In this document: piece by piece, positions 11,601 to 22,110 of the stretch
Layout: the number at the start of each line of letters is the position of its first letter
Position numbering within the stretch: the first letter of the stretch is position 1
Source of the DNA: Cunninghamia lanceolata
Lineage: Eukaryota; Streptophyta; Pinopsida; Cupressales; Cupressaceae
NCBI GenBank assembly: GCA_027924645.1
Contig: BSBN01001363.1
Coordinates: 1,042,001-1,106,000, forward strand
Reading direction: 5' to 3'
Length of the DNA stretch: 64,000 nt
The notes under the pieces: model-generated
Database searches by the model: none
The model's input: the letters and a program-made list of their open reading frames with translations, nothing else
What the model was told of the DNA's origin: nothing
Program-made: the position numbers and the translations under genes

Positions 11601-12034
11601 TCTTATCTTAAACACCTCTCTTTTTCCTTATTTCTCTGGCATAGTCTTGAGTCAATGCTAGGGCGTCAGCCTTCAAAAGTAGAGGATCTTGGTTAACTTA
11701 TTGTACAAGAGACCTGGGGATAGTTGGCTAAGCTTTTTCATATTTATTACATGCCATCACAACCCCAAAGTAGCCTGGATTTTCCACTCATAATCTCCTT
11801 AGATATCTTATTCCATTATCTTATCTGTAGTCACTCTCAAAAAATTCAATTTTCTTACCTAAAACCAAATATTTCATCCACAACATTTACTTCCTTCTAG
11901 ATCCATCGTATGAGGTATGGACCAGTCTTTTCAAAAAAAAACAATGAAAAACTCTCTCTGCCTCTGTGTTAACAAATATGAAGATCAGATATCCTTTTAA
12001 CTCCCAGATATTTTCTCCCTTTATATTCTCACCA
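8611..12034 (-). mobile_element. Old family-B LTR (outer member of the nest), first part
   Basis: Begins TGTAACATCCCACTACG and matches the element B LTR along most of its length (8611-9660 against 12035-13110, 10500-10640 against 14200-14310, 11890-12030 against 14590-14760), but clearly more diverged. TSD TATTA lies at 8606-8610 and again at 28169-28173, after the end at 28168. Removing element B leaves an LTR of about 3.5 kb with no internal region, so it is a solo LTR. It holds the conserved LTR core near 9060-9130 and 9320-9640. Small ORFs inside (9328, 10803) have no coding support. Confidence 0.85.
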
Positions 12035-14976
12035 TGTAACATCCCACTACGTAACCCTGAAGGGTAAGAGCCAAAAGGGGACAAAATAATATTTTTTTTA
12101 CATAAGTAAACAACATACACTAATTTAGCTGTCAATTCAATAGATTGATACCATTCATTTTAAACACCAAAAGAAATGTTCCTAATCTCATCTGATAAAA
12201 ACATGAATCCATAAGCATAAAATATAGGTGGATCCGATACCCACACCGGAATCCATAAAGCAATAAAGGAACATCACATTTCTTCTCATTAAATAAAATG
12301 ATTACAACCTCTCTTCTAAGAGAGTTCAATTTCATAACTGCATATACAATTACAATGATATATTCCAAAATATGATACGAGTACATAACATAGTCCTGAG
12401 TATGATACAAGGACTAAATAGGTAAAATAACTGAATGAAGTGAAGGAGAGAGAGATCATCTCAAACTGCTGCTCCAAACCTGTTCGTCGGTCACCAATGG
12501 TGGTGGCAATGCCTCCCAACCATGTGGACTCCTAAGAGACCACCCCACTGTGCTCAGAGATAGTCACAAGGCCCAAACGGATGAATAACAACAAGGGGAT
12601 ACAAGATGGCCAACACTCACATCAGACACATAGCAGACACGGAGAACAGTGCATATAGCCAAAGTCATAATATAGGTGTACTCATCTAAGTCATAAGTCA
12701 GGTACTACTCACGATTGCTAAGGTGCTAGATGATAGAGTGTAATCATATGGAGTGTCATCATATGTGCTCGAAGGGATGGCACACACGGGACCAAGTACC
12801 TCTCGTACAGACGAGGAGACTCAATCATGCCCGAATCTACACCCCGCAGATGGATGACTCAACGCCCCACAGACAGATAGGCCTTCTCATTGCATCCTTA
12901 GCCTTTACAAGCACTAAACGCCATGCATGAGGTTTAATTATCTTATTAGTGTTTTTTTTTACCCTAATGTTTTAGTTTTAGTTATCACTTATTAATGTAA
13001 CTCTGCTACTAGTTCCCCTGGCAGCCACTTGCGGGCCCCGTGCCTATAGAGAGCCACTCCAGACGATCACTCCAATGCCTAGACCTTGTTCATCTCATTT
13101 GACTAAACGAGGCATACAAAAAGACTAAAATCACTGAGTTATAAATTTAAAATAGTAAAGGTGAAAAATATGATCTACAAGACCCAAACTCTCATGGACA
13201 GTGTAATTTGTTGAAAATGGTCTTCTGCCAGTTAGATCAGTTTATAATCACTCCCGAGACCCCCAATTTAATTACTCTTCACAAAGGCATGCAAGGATAA
13301 TTTAAGAAAAGCATGGTAAATGGCATTACCAGTCTACTCACACCCTAGAAACATATAATTTCTACCATATTTAACATAACACAAAAGAAATGTTAGAGGA
13401 ATAACAAAATGGAGATCCTAGTTTTCCTTCCTCTAGTGGTTTCCCCTTTTGCGTGACAGATACTCATAACTAAGAATTACATAACCAAATTTCAATACAC
13501 ATAGATAGATCATTGACTCAAGGGTATTTTAGTGCCATAACATTATTTAACTTAAATACGACAGTTTCCACATAGCTGGAGATTTAGTAGAAAATGACTA
13601 TGTGACGAAAACAAAGCCACTCTGTTTTCTTAAGAAGATTTGTAATGAAAATCTATTAGAGAAGTCATCGTATAACAATCGGGTTTCATGGGACTAAGAT
13701 CTCTTCAATCTCTATCATATGTCACAGTCTTGTATGGCTATCCCATTCTATTCTCTATACGATTGACCCTCTTTTGTTTACCTAATATATTAACTCAGAA
13801 AACCTATGATCTTTCGTTGGAAACCTATTAATCTAAAGACTAAGGGAATCGATCTGGTAATGAGAATAAATTCAAGGACAGGGGATATATAAAAATCTTG
13901 CATTGAATAAATTCTACAGTAATAAAATCTTCAGGAAAAGAGGCAGTGTAAATATCTTGTATTGAAATAAATTTCAGGCATTTAAAATCGATTCAGGAAA
14001 AGAGGCAGTACAAATATCTTGTATCAAAATAGATTTTTAGCATATTTTATTAACAGAAAGGTAGCATGGGGTTTTCAATTTTTTCCATGCTTAATGAACT
14101 AACAGCAAACATATTTGAGATTTATACAAAGGCAGTGATAGGGTTTTGATCTTTCTATGCTTAATAGAAATAAGCAAACATATGGCAGCTTTGTTTGAAA
14201 GGCAGCGATGGAGTTTCAGTTTTCAATGCTAAAGAAATTACAACTAACTGATCTTAGTTTGTGTGCTAGAAACAAAACTAGAAAACTGAGGTAAATACCT
14301 CACAACTATATGCACTCCCCTTCAGCATGCCTCAGGTCTAGCAATTTGATATACTTCCTCAGATTATTCGCTGTCCCCTATCTTTTCTATTTTTTTTGTG
14401 TTTTAAACCCTTTGATTCCTTCTGCCAAATTTGTTGACTCTCCGCTATATCTTCTCTTCCCTTCTACCCCCTTTGCCTTCATTCTCTCTACCTTTTTACT
14501 CTCCACCCCCTTCCTCTTTGTGTCTTCCTTTTTCTTTTGTTTTAAGACCCAGAGCCTCTAGACATCGTGTCTCTAGCCAAAGGGCAACCTCCTCCTAGAT
14601 CCCTCGTATCAGGTATGGTCCAGTCTCAAATCAAATATTTTCATTTGTAGTATTAAAACTCACTCCACCTCCTCTGTAACTACTTTCTACATCCGTCTTT
14701 ATGAATATGAAGATCTGATATCCTTTTTTTTAACTCCTAGATATTTACTCTCATTCTTATCCTATCTCCGTCACTCACCCACCCGTAGATATATCTTCCT
14801 CTCACATTAAATCTCTTTCTATGGTCGTTCCCTACAAGGCCTTCAATTCCCACCAAAATAGATATTTCTCTCCCCATGCATTGACTGACTTTCTATGCCT
14901 ACATACGCTGCACAGATATTTTCTCCATTAAATATTTACCAACACTCATCGCTAGTACAGCAAGGAGGTTGTTACA
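12035..14976 (-). mobile_element. Element B 3' LTR
   Basis: Plus-strand ends TGTAACATCC and GGTTGTTACA (TG...CA boundaries). It is collinear with 20500-22110 plus 26721-28057, with few differences by eye, so insertion was much later than that of the outer LTR. The conserved core lies at 12480-12560 and 12730-13110. AT-rich repeats of a GGAAAAGAGGCAGT unit occur at 13935-14035. The ORF at 12132-12410 has a relative at 20659-20877 only because the LTRs are copies. Confidence 0.92.
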
Positions 14977-15322
14977 TCCTACCCCCCCTAGGACTAGGCT
15001 TACTCCTAGAAGCCTACAAATGCTAAGATGTATCCAAAGCACACACTAATCCAAGAAACTTGATACAATCAATAGAAACCAAGGAGAAAAGGCTCAACCA
15101 TCACACTGGAAAACTACCCATGAACAAAAGGTAATCTAGACAGTAAGACCACAACATAGGAACACTACTCTAACTGAGTGTAGTGGGCTAGGGTAGGTTA
15201 TAGGGCCTATGACTATCTCCAATAACCACCATCGGGGATAATAAGAGTACGCTCAGGCTTGTGAATCTAGGAGTCGGTACTCAGTACCTACAACACTCCA
15301 AGCACACGTCAAGGTACCTATG

Positions 15323-15369
<47 letters not shown>

Positions 15370-15572
15370 TATAGCCAAAGCAACAACAATCATGTAAGAA
15401 TGAAATCCATCATAAGTAATAAGAATGTCCACATAATAATAGTATCGATATTGCACATCATCGGTGCCAATACAAAATAATAACAAGATGGGTAATCCAA
15501 AATAAAGTATACAGTCATCCAAGTCCATCAAGATAAGAAAAACATAATATGAACACAAGGTCATTACATCCC
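14977..15572 (-). other. Element B 3' non-coding segment with polypurine tract
   Basis: The PPT is at 14977-14990 (plus-strand TCCTACCCCCCCTA). Between it and the chromodomain stop lie about 580 bp with no coding sequence, absent at this place in element A, where the polyprotein stop is only about 10 bp from the PPT. Part of it (about 15240-15320, with TACGCTCAGGCTTG and GGAGTCGGTACTCAGTACCT) resembles the block that in family A lies inside the LTR (for example 47865-47910 in sense). So the same module is internal in B and LTR-borne in A. Confidence 0.65.
15325..15367. repeat. TA dinucleotide microsatellite
   Basis: About 21 uninterrupted TA units in the 3' non-coding segment of element B. 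Likely a recent slippage expansion. Confidence 0.95.
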
Positions 15573-15764
15573 TTAGAAGTCTGCAAAAAGATAAGGATAA
15601 AGGTCTCTCATCCTCATCGCATCTTCCCAAGATGCTGAGGACTCACCATCAGGATCCCATTGGACCCTTACCTGCTCTATGTCCTGACCCCTGAGGGTCA
15701 ACCTCCGATGCTGAAGGATGTGTACGCGTTCCAAAGAAAGCTGCCCATTCACCTTGACCTGCAA
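15573..15764 (-). pseudogene. Element B C-terminal chromodomain-like tail
   Basis: About 50 residues with the pattern HRRLTLRG, IEQVRVQWD, SASWEDAMRMRDLYPYLF. This fits the chromoviral chromodomain end (hydrophobic strand, a V-x-W strand, a W-E pair, then a helix ending YPYLF), thought to steer integration to particular chromatin. The usual three-aromatic cage looks incomplete, as in Tekay-type chromodomains. The tail is open to its stop at 15573. Confidence 0.72.
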
Positions 15765-15770
15765 AGCAAT

Positions 15771-16860
15771 CTAATCAAGAACATGGGTCACATTAGGAAT
15801 ATATTGTCTAAGAACTGAAACATAGAACACATCGTTGATACGTGATAGACTCGGTGGTAATGCAAGGTGGTAGGCAACAGGACCAATCCTCTCAAGGATC
15901 TCAAAAGGTCCAACAAAATGAGGTGCCAGCTTCGAGCCTTTCCCATAATGGATGGGGCTCTTCCGCGAATGAACTCTCAAAAATACATGGTCACCACCGA
16001 GAAGTGGCGATCCAACCTACGGGCATCGGCATACTTCCTCTATCGATCCTGAGCTATAGCCAAATGCTCTCTGATCTGCACTACCTGCTGCTCCATATCC
16101 TGAAGCATCTCTGGACCCAAAATAACTCTATCCTCTAAGTGATCCCAACTCAATGGAGTGCGGCATGGCCTACCATACAAGGCCTGGAAGGGAGACATAC
16201 CGAGAGAACTGTGATACCCATTGTTATAAGCAAACTCAACTAGGTACAAATAGTCCTCCCAACGAGACTATCGATCCATAACGTACATTCGAAGTATATT
16301 GTCTAAGACTTGATTAACCTGCTCCATCTGTCTGTTAGTCTTGGGATGATATGCAGAGCTGAAATTAAGTTGAGCTCCCAAAGCATGCTGAAGAGAAGTC
16401 CACAAAGTTGAAGTGAACACTGGATCACGATCAGAAGTGATCCTATGAGGAATACCATGCAAACACACAATATCCTCCATAAACACTCGAGCTACAGACG
16501 TTGCAGTGTAGGAAGATCTCATGGGTGAGAAGTGTGCCACTTTCGACAACTTGTCCACTATGACCATAATAGCATCATGGCGACGCGAAGACATACGTAA
16601 CCCCACTATGAAATCCAAAGATATCGTATCCCACTTCCATCCAGGGATGGAATGAGGCTGCAACAATCCTGCTGGGTGCTGATGCTCTGCCTTCACCTGC
16701 TGACACTCAAGACACTGAGCCACAAAATCAACAATATCTCGTCGCAAACCTACCTAATGATACAACTATCAAAGATTGGCATGCATCTTCATGACACCCA
16801 GATGAGCTGAATAGGGTGCACGATGGGGTTTTGATAAAACCAAGGAATGAAGATCACCAT
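15771..16860 (-). pseudogene. Element B integrase with GPY/F module
   Basis: Inserts element DNA into chromosomes. The zinc-binding HHCC unit is split by a stop: HRAPYSAH lies near 16825 and CLEC near 16710. The catalytic core keeps all three acidic residues: Asp in ISLDFIVG (about 16615), Asp in SDRDPVF (about 16432) and Glu in RQMEQVNQ (about 16324), with 35 residues between the last two (DD35E). The GPY/F module (LAPHFVGPFEILERIG) is near 15920-15875, in a shifted frame. Confidence 0.87.
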
Positions 16861-16899
16861 AATTTGGAACATAAATATGACCCAGATGTCGCAAAAGTC

Positions 16900-17410
16900 C
16901 ATCAGGCTCAAGAGAGAACCTTGCAAACCTACCCTCAAGGACTCTCCCAGACTCAATCTCCACTCTCACCTCCTGATACCAAGTATCACTAGGAAGTGAC
17001 TCCAAAATACGGCTCTGCAAATCCACTCCAAGAGACAAAACTAAAATCTCATGTCTCCTCCTACTCACGGCATCCACAACAACATTCTCCTTACCCTGAA
17101 TGTAGCGAACCTCAAAGTCATACTCACAAAGGAACTCCATCCAATGGCACTGCCGAGCATTCAAATTCAACTGAGTGAAGATATACTCTAAACTACGATG
17201 ATCACTATGTAACTCAAACCGATGTCCCAAAAGGAAATGTCTCCAATGTACAAGTGCATGGATGACAGCTGCTAACTCCAAATCGCGGGTGGGGTAGTTC
17301 AACTCATGATCCTTGAGCTTATGAGACTCATATGCAATCACTCATCCCTCCTGCATGAGAACTGCCCCCACACCCTCCAATGAAGCATCGGTGCATACTA
17401 CAAAATCACT
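16900..17410 (-). pseudogene. Element B RNase H domain
   Basis: Removes the RNA strand during reverse transcription. The first acidic residue is in CTDASLEG (Asp near 17389), then DLELAAVIHAL (Glu), SDHRSLEYI (Asp), and the closing NVVVDAVSRR segment. An in-frame stop lies just after GAVLMQEG at about 17341. Compared with element A the last motif has Val in place of Leu (DAV for DAL). Confidence 0.83.
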
Positions 17411-17746
17411 TGTAGGATCTGGCACTACTAGGATAGGTGCACTCATTAGCCGCTCCTTAAGAGCCTGAAATGCTGACTCACACTGATCTAACCACACAAA
17501 TTTCTTCCCTTTCTACTGAAGAGAAGTGATGGGATGGGCTACCCGAGAGGAATCTCTCACAAATCGGCGATAGTAACCCACCAATCCCATGAAACTGCGA
17601 ACCTTAGTCACATTCATTGGTGCTAGCCAATCCACAATAGCCTAAATCTTAGAAGGATCCACCGAGATACCTTCTCTTGAGATGATGTGACCCAAATATC
17701 TCACCTCAGTCTAGAAGAACTCACACTTGGCCAAATTGCCAAACAA

Positions 17747-18300
17747 CTAATTATCCCGCAAGCACTGCAACACTTGCCGCAAGTGGCCTTCATGCTCCTC
17801 CATAGTCCTCGAATAAATCAAACTATCATCAAGGAACACAAGAACAAACTGATCAAGATAGGTGCGAAACACCCCATTCATCAAACTCATGAAAATTGAT
17901 GGAGCATTGGTCAACCCAAAAGGGACAACCGTGAACTCATAATGCCCATAACGTGTACGAAATATTGTCTGATGAATGTCTGCCTCATGAATACGAAGTT
18001 GATGGTATCCTGACTTAAGATCTATCTTGGAGAACACCTTGGCTCCCCTCATCTGATCGAACAAATCATCTATCCGAGGCAACGGGTATCGATTCTTCAC
18101 TGTCACTTTGTTCAACTGGTGATAATCAATGCACAAGCGAAGAGATCTATCCTTCTTCTTCATGAAGATGACAGGTGCACCCCAAGGGGATACACTAGGA
18201 TGAATGAAACCCTTCTCTAGTAAATCCTCTAACTACAACCGCAACTCACCCAACTCCTAACTAGTCATGCGATATGGTGCCTGAGAAATAGGCTCTGCAC
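17747..18300 (-). pseudogene. Element B reverse transcriptase domain
   Basis: RNA-dependent DNA polymerase of the element. [29 protein letters not shown] (fingers/palm; first 20-residue part near 18142-18085), then [14 protein letters not shown] with the first catalytic Asp near 18024, then the FLDD box (catalytic Asp pair at 17830-17825) followed by SLIYS. Most family members have ILIYS there, so a conserved position next to the active site is altered. Stops precede and follow this open segment. Confidence 0.88.
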
Positions 18301-18526
18301 CAAGAATGAGATTGATACGGAAGTCTATGTCATGCCTAGGTGGCATACCTGGAATATCACTCAGAAAGACATCTGCAAACTCTTGAAGAATAGGATGATC
18401 ATCAAGAGATACCTCCTGAATCCCACCTTCAGCAAGATCACTAACTAAAATAGCAAACATTCGACAACCTTTCCACATGGCACGCTTTAGCTGCATAGCT
18501 GAAATCACATGAAGAGAAATGGGTCT

Positions 18527-18880
18527 CTAAACCCCAACTAACTCAACACACTCTCCAACTTCGTCAATGCACTGAATTGACTTACGCCGACAATCTATAC
18601 TAGCTAGGTGGGTCTCCAACCAATCCATGCCTAAAATAATCCCATAGGACCCCAAAGGAAACATAGGGAGATCCACTGTGGTAGTGAAGGTGCCCAAATC
18701 CAATACACAACCACGAACAAGGGAGTCTACAGCCACCTTGGATCCAATAACTAACTCAACCTGCCAACCAACATCTTGCCTTACCACCACAAGTCCACAA
18801 TGCTCCACGAGAAAAGGAGAAATGAAAGAATCTGAAGCTCCTGAATCAAACAAGATAGATGTGGTAATCCCACATAACAC
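18527..18880 (-). pseudogene. Element B aspartic protease domain
   Basis: Retropepsin-type domain that would cut the polyprotein. The catalytic motif [11 protein letters not shown] has its Asp at about 18847, and the ILGMDWL motif that closes the fold is at about 18640-18620. This segment is open in itself, though cut off from upstream gag by a frameshift and followed by stops. Its frame continues past 18508 into the linker before RT (IPGMPPRHDIDF near 18360). Confidence 0.85.
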
Positions 18881-19024
18881 ACCTGAATACTCGACTATGG
18901 TACCCTAATGCTCAGCTTCACAGTTATCAACCACCACAAAAACTCTATGTGATCTGCAAGCCTCACCTACTGTAGGCTCTGAAGTAGCCTTTCTCTGACT
19001 ACCTCTAGCCACTGATCTCTGAGG

Positions 19025-20304
19025 ACACTGAGCAGCTATATGACCATGCTGCCCACAAGCATAACAACCACCCCTGTCAAAACCTCAGCTTGTAAATGGT
19101 GCACATGACTGCTGGGAGCCACCACCCCTAGAACTCTGCTGAGCACTCTGAAAACTCTGTGATGGACCACTCTGCTACCTACTCCAAGAGCGATGATGTG
19201 AATGATCTCTAGAAAATAGAGTACCAGGATTTTGCCCACTCTACTAAGACTGAGCAGGCCTATGCCTCTGTCGCTGACCATGTCTAGAAGGTGCAGTATG
19301 TGATCTAGATGGTCTAGCTCCCTAGACTGTGTACCCCGAGCAACTGATCCTAAAGGAGGGGTACTACCAATCTGAACACCTACCTAACCACCAAAACCTC
19401 TAGTCAAATTCTCCTCTATCAACCTTGCCTTCTCCATGGCAACCTCTAAGGTCTTCGGCTCAAACACACGGACACCACCACTAATACGGGCATTGAAGCC
19501 CCTAATGTAATGCTGTACTAACATCGACTCATCATAAAAAATGCTAGCATATTGCTTTAGCTCAAAGAAGTGGTGCTCAAACTGATCTACTATCATAGTC
19601 AATTGACGAAGTTCATGGAACTCATCAGCACATCTCTATTAATAGTAATCTAAAAGAAATCGTACACAGAACCTCTCTAAGAATAGTCCCCATGACATGG
19701 AAGTAATGTCTAGGTGAAGTTTCTACTCCTCTACTCTCAACCATGTAGATGCAAATCCTCTGAGATGCATAATGGCACATCGAGCTCTAGTATTGCTACT
19801 ATAAGGATGCATAGCAAAGCATCGATCGAGATTGATCAACCAAGTCTCTGCCTTGGTACCTATACCAGAACCATCAAAAGTAGGGGGATGAGCCCTAAGA
19901 AGATCCCTCATGTGATCTACAATAACACTATCTCCATCCACCCTATCCCTCACAATAACTACTCTCGAATGATCTAGACTACGAGAATGCTCACGCTCAA
20001 CTCTAGCATCCTGACCATCCTGACGAGAAGGGTGTGACTCTACCTCATGAGATACCTCCTGAAGAGGTCCTAATCGGTCCAAAATCTGCTATAAAATAGC
20101 AAAAACATGAGCACCCCCGAGCCCTTTGGCTTGATTCTCAACATGCGGTTCCTCCTGACGCTCACCCTGATTGTCCTGATTGCTCTGATTACCCTGATTA
20201 CCCTGATTATCTTAATTATCCTGATTGGCATCATGTCAAGTGCTACATCAAAGAACAGTGGCTATACCTCTAATTCTAACTCTGGCTTTACCCCTAGGAG
20301 GCAT
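19025..20304 (-). pseudogene. gag: Element B gag (capsid and zinc knuckle)
   Basis: Structural protein of the retrotransposon particle. The N-terminus at 20304 is basic and followed by an Asn-Gln repeat tract (about 20160-20225) encoded by a short minisatellite. The capsid-like core follows (AHPPTFDGSG near 19880, CAIMHLRGFASTW near 19750, YIRGFNARISGGVRVFEPKT near 19510-19450). A CCHC knuckle, C-x2-C-x4-H-x4-C (CYACGQHGHIAAQC), lies at 19025-19066 and would bind genomic RNA. Stops interrupt the leader region and a frameshift separates capsid from knuckle. Confidence 0.82.
20160..20225 (-). repeat. Minisatellite encoding an Asn-Gln tract in element B gag
   Basis: Roughly 9-bp units (plus strand CTGATTACC and variants) repeated about six times. 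In the gag frame they encode Asn-Gln-Gly/Asp repeats. The gag of element A lacks this tract, having instead a Gly/Arg-rich start and a Glu/Arg-rich segment. Confidence 0.7.
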
Positions 20305-20480
20305 CCTAAAGGAACAAAGAACACATCAAAATAGATCATCACAAAGATGACCTATAAACCATACTAAGGCATGAAAGCATAACAACATGACTATAGAACA
20401 ATATAACAAGCTCATGCCACACACATCAAACACAGAAAAACATAGAAGGCTGAAGTACGCTAGAGCTCCCAGTGTGTGAA

Positions 20481-20497
20481 CATGGGCTCTGATACCA
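20481..20497 (-). promoter_or_regulatory. Element B primer-binding site (initiator Met tRNA type)
   Basis: The reverse complement reads TGGTATCAGAGCCCATG, two bases from the LTR boundary at 20500. This is the standard plant initiator-Met PBS and fixes the 5' end of the interior. Confidence 0.92.
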
Positions 20498-20499
20498 AA

Positions 20500-22110
20500 T
20501 GTAACATCCTGCTACGTAACCCCGAAGGGTAAGAGCCAAAAGGGGACAAGATAAATTTTTTTTTTTACATAAGTAAACAACATACACGGATTTAGCTGTC
20601 AATTCGATAGATTGATACCATTCATTTTAAACACCAAAAGAAATGTTTCTAATCTCATCTAATAAAAACATGAATCCATAAGCATAAAATACAGGTGGAT
20701 CCGATACCCACACCGGAATCCATAAAGCAATAAAGGAACATCACATTTCTTCTCATTAAATAAAATGATTACAACCTCTCTTCTAAGAGAGTTCAATTTT
20801 ATAACTGCATATACAATTACAATGATATATTCCAAAATATGATACAAGTACATAACATAGTCCTGAGTATGATACAAAGACTAAATAGGTAAAATAACTA
20901 AATGAAGTGAAGGAGAGAGAGATCACCTCAAACTGGTGCTCCAAACCTGTTCGTCGGTCACCAATGGTGGTGGCAATGCCTCCCAACCATGTGGACTCCT
21001 AAGAGACCACCCCACTGTGCTCAGAGATAGTCACAAGGCCCAAACAGATGAATAACAACAAGGGGATACAAGATGGCCAACACTCACATTAGACATAGAG
21101 CAAACACAGAGAACAATGCATATAGCCAAAGTCATAATATAGGTGTACTCATCTAAGTCATAAGTCAGGTACTACTCACGACTCCTAAGGTGCTAGATAC
21201 TAGAGTGTAATCATATGGAGTGTCATCATATGTGCTCAAAGGGATGGTACACACGGGACCAAGTACCTCTCATACAGACGAGGAGACTCAATCATGCCCA
21301 AATCTACGCCCCGCAGACGGATGACTCAACGCCCCGCAGATGGATAGGCCTTCTCATTGCATCCTTAGGCTTTACAAGCACTGAAGGCCATGCATGAGGT
21401 TTAATTATCTTATTAGTGTTTTTTTCTTTACCCCAATGTTTTAGTTTTAGTTATCACTTATTAATGTAACTCTTCTACTAGTTCCCCTGGCAGCCACTTG
21501 TGGGCCCCGGGCCCATAGAGAGCCACTCCAGACGACCACTCTAATGCCTAGACCTTGTTCATCTCGTTTGACTAAACGAGGCATACAAAAAGACTAAAAT
21601 CACTGAGTTATAAATTCAAAATAGTAAAGGTGAAAAATAGGATCTACAAGACCCAAACTCTTGTGGACAGTGTAATTTGTTGAAACGGTCTTCTGCCAGT
21701 TAGATCAGTTTATAATCACTCCCGAGACCTCCCATGTAAGTACTCTTCATAAAGGCATGCAAGGATAATTTAAGAAAAGCATGGAAAATGGCATTGCCAG
21801 TCTACTCACACCCTAGAAATATATAATTTCTACCATATTTAACATAACACAAAAGAAATGTTAGAGGAATAACAAAATGGAGATCTTAGTTTTCCTTCCT
21901 CTAGTGGTTTCCCCTTTTGCGTGACAGATACTCATATTTAAGAATTATGTAACCAAATTTCAATACACATACATAGATCATTGACTCAAGGGTATTTTAG
22001 TGCCATAACATTATTTAACTTAAATACGACAATTTCCACATAGATGGAGATTTAGCAGAAAATGACTATGTGAGCAAAGCAAAGCCACTCAATTTTCTTA
22101 AGAAGATTTG
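20500..22110 (-). mobile_element. Element B 5' LTR, PBS-proximal part
   Basis: Starts TGTAACATCC and matches 12035-13640 of the 3' LTR. It ends at the 5-bp target ATTTG (22106-22110), where insertion D enters. Conserved core at 20946-21020 and 21200-21570. Confidence 0.92.

Larger units (their letters stand above)
15573..20304 (-). pseudogene. Element B gag-pol polyprotein, degenerate
   Basis: One long former reading frame on the minus strand, from an ATG at 20304 (MPPRGKARVRIRG) to the stop after the chromodomain-like tail at 15573. The gag half keeps one frame from 20304 to about 19384; protease to integrase keep a second (pieces ending 18880, 18508, 18163, 17341, 16747 and 16249 are in phase); the GPY/F segment and tail keep a third (15980, 15764). 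So there are at least two frameshifts, near 19384-19090 and near 16040-15980, plus several stops, including four within the first 80 codons. Domain order is that of Ty3/gypsy chromoviruses. Confidence 0.88.

Noticed and set aside
12132..12410. An ORF conserved at 20659-20877
   Set aside because: The two are the same position in the two LTRs of element B, so similarity is expected without coding function.
14310..14561. Phe/Ser/Leu-rich ORF (relative at 27429-27626) as a secreted protein
   Set aside because: Located at equivalent positions in the two B LTRs, in pyrimidine-rich DNA that yields hydrophobic residues; no homology recognised.
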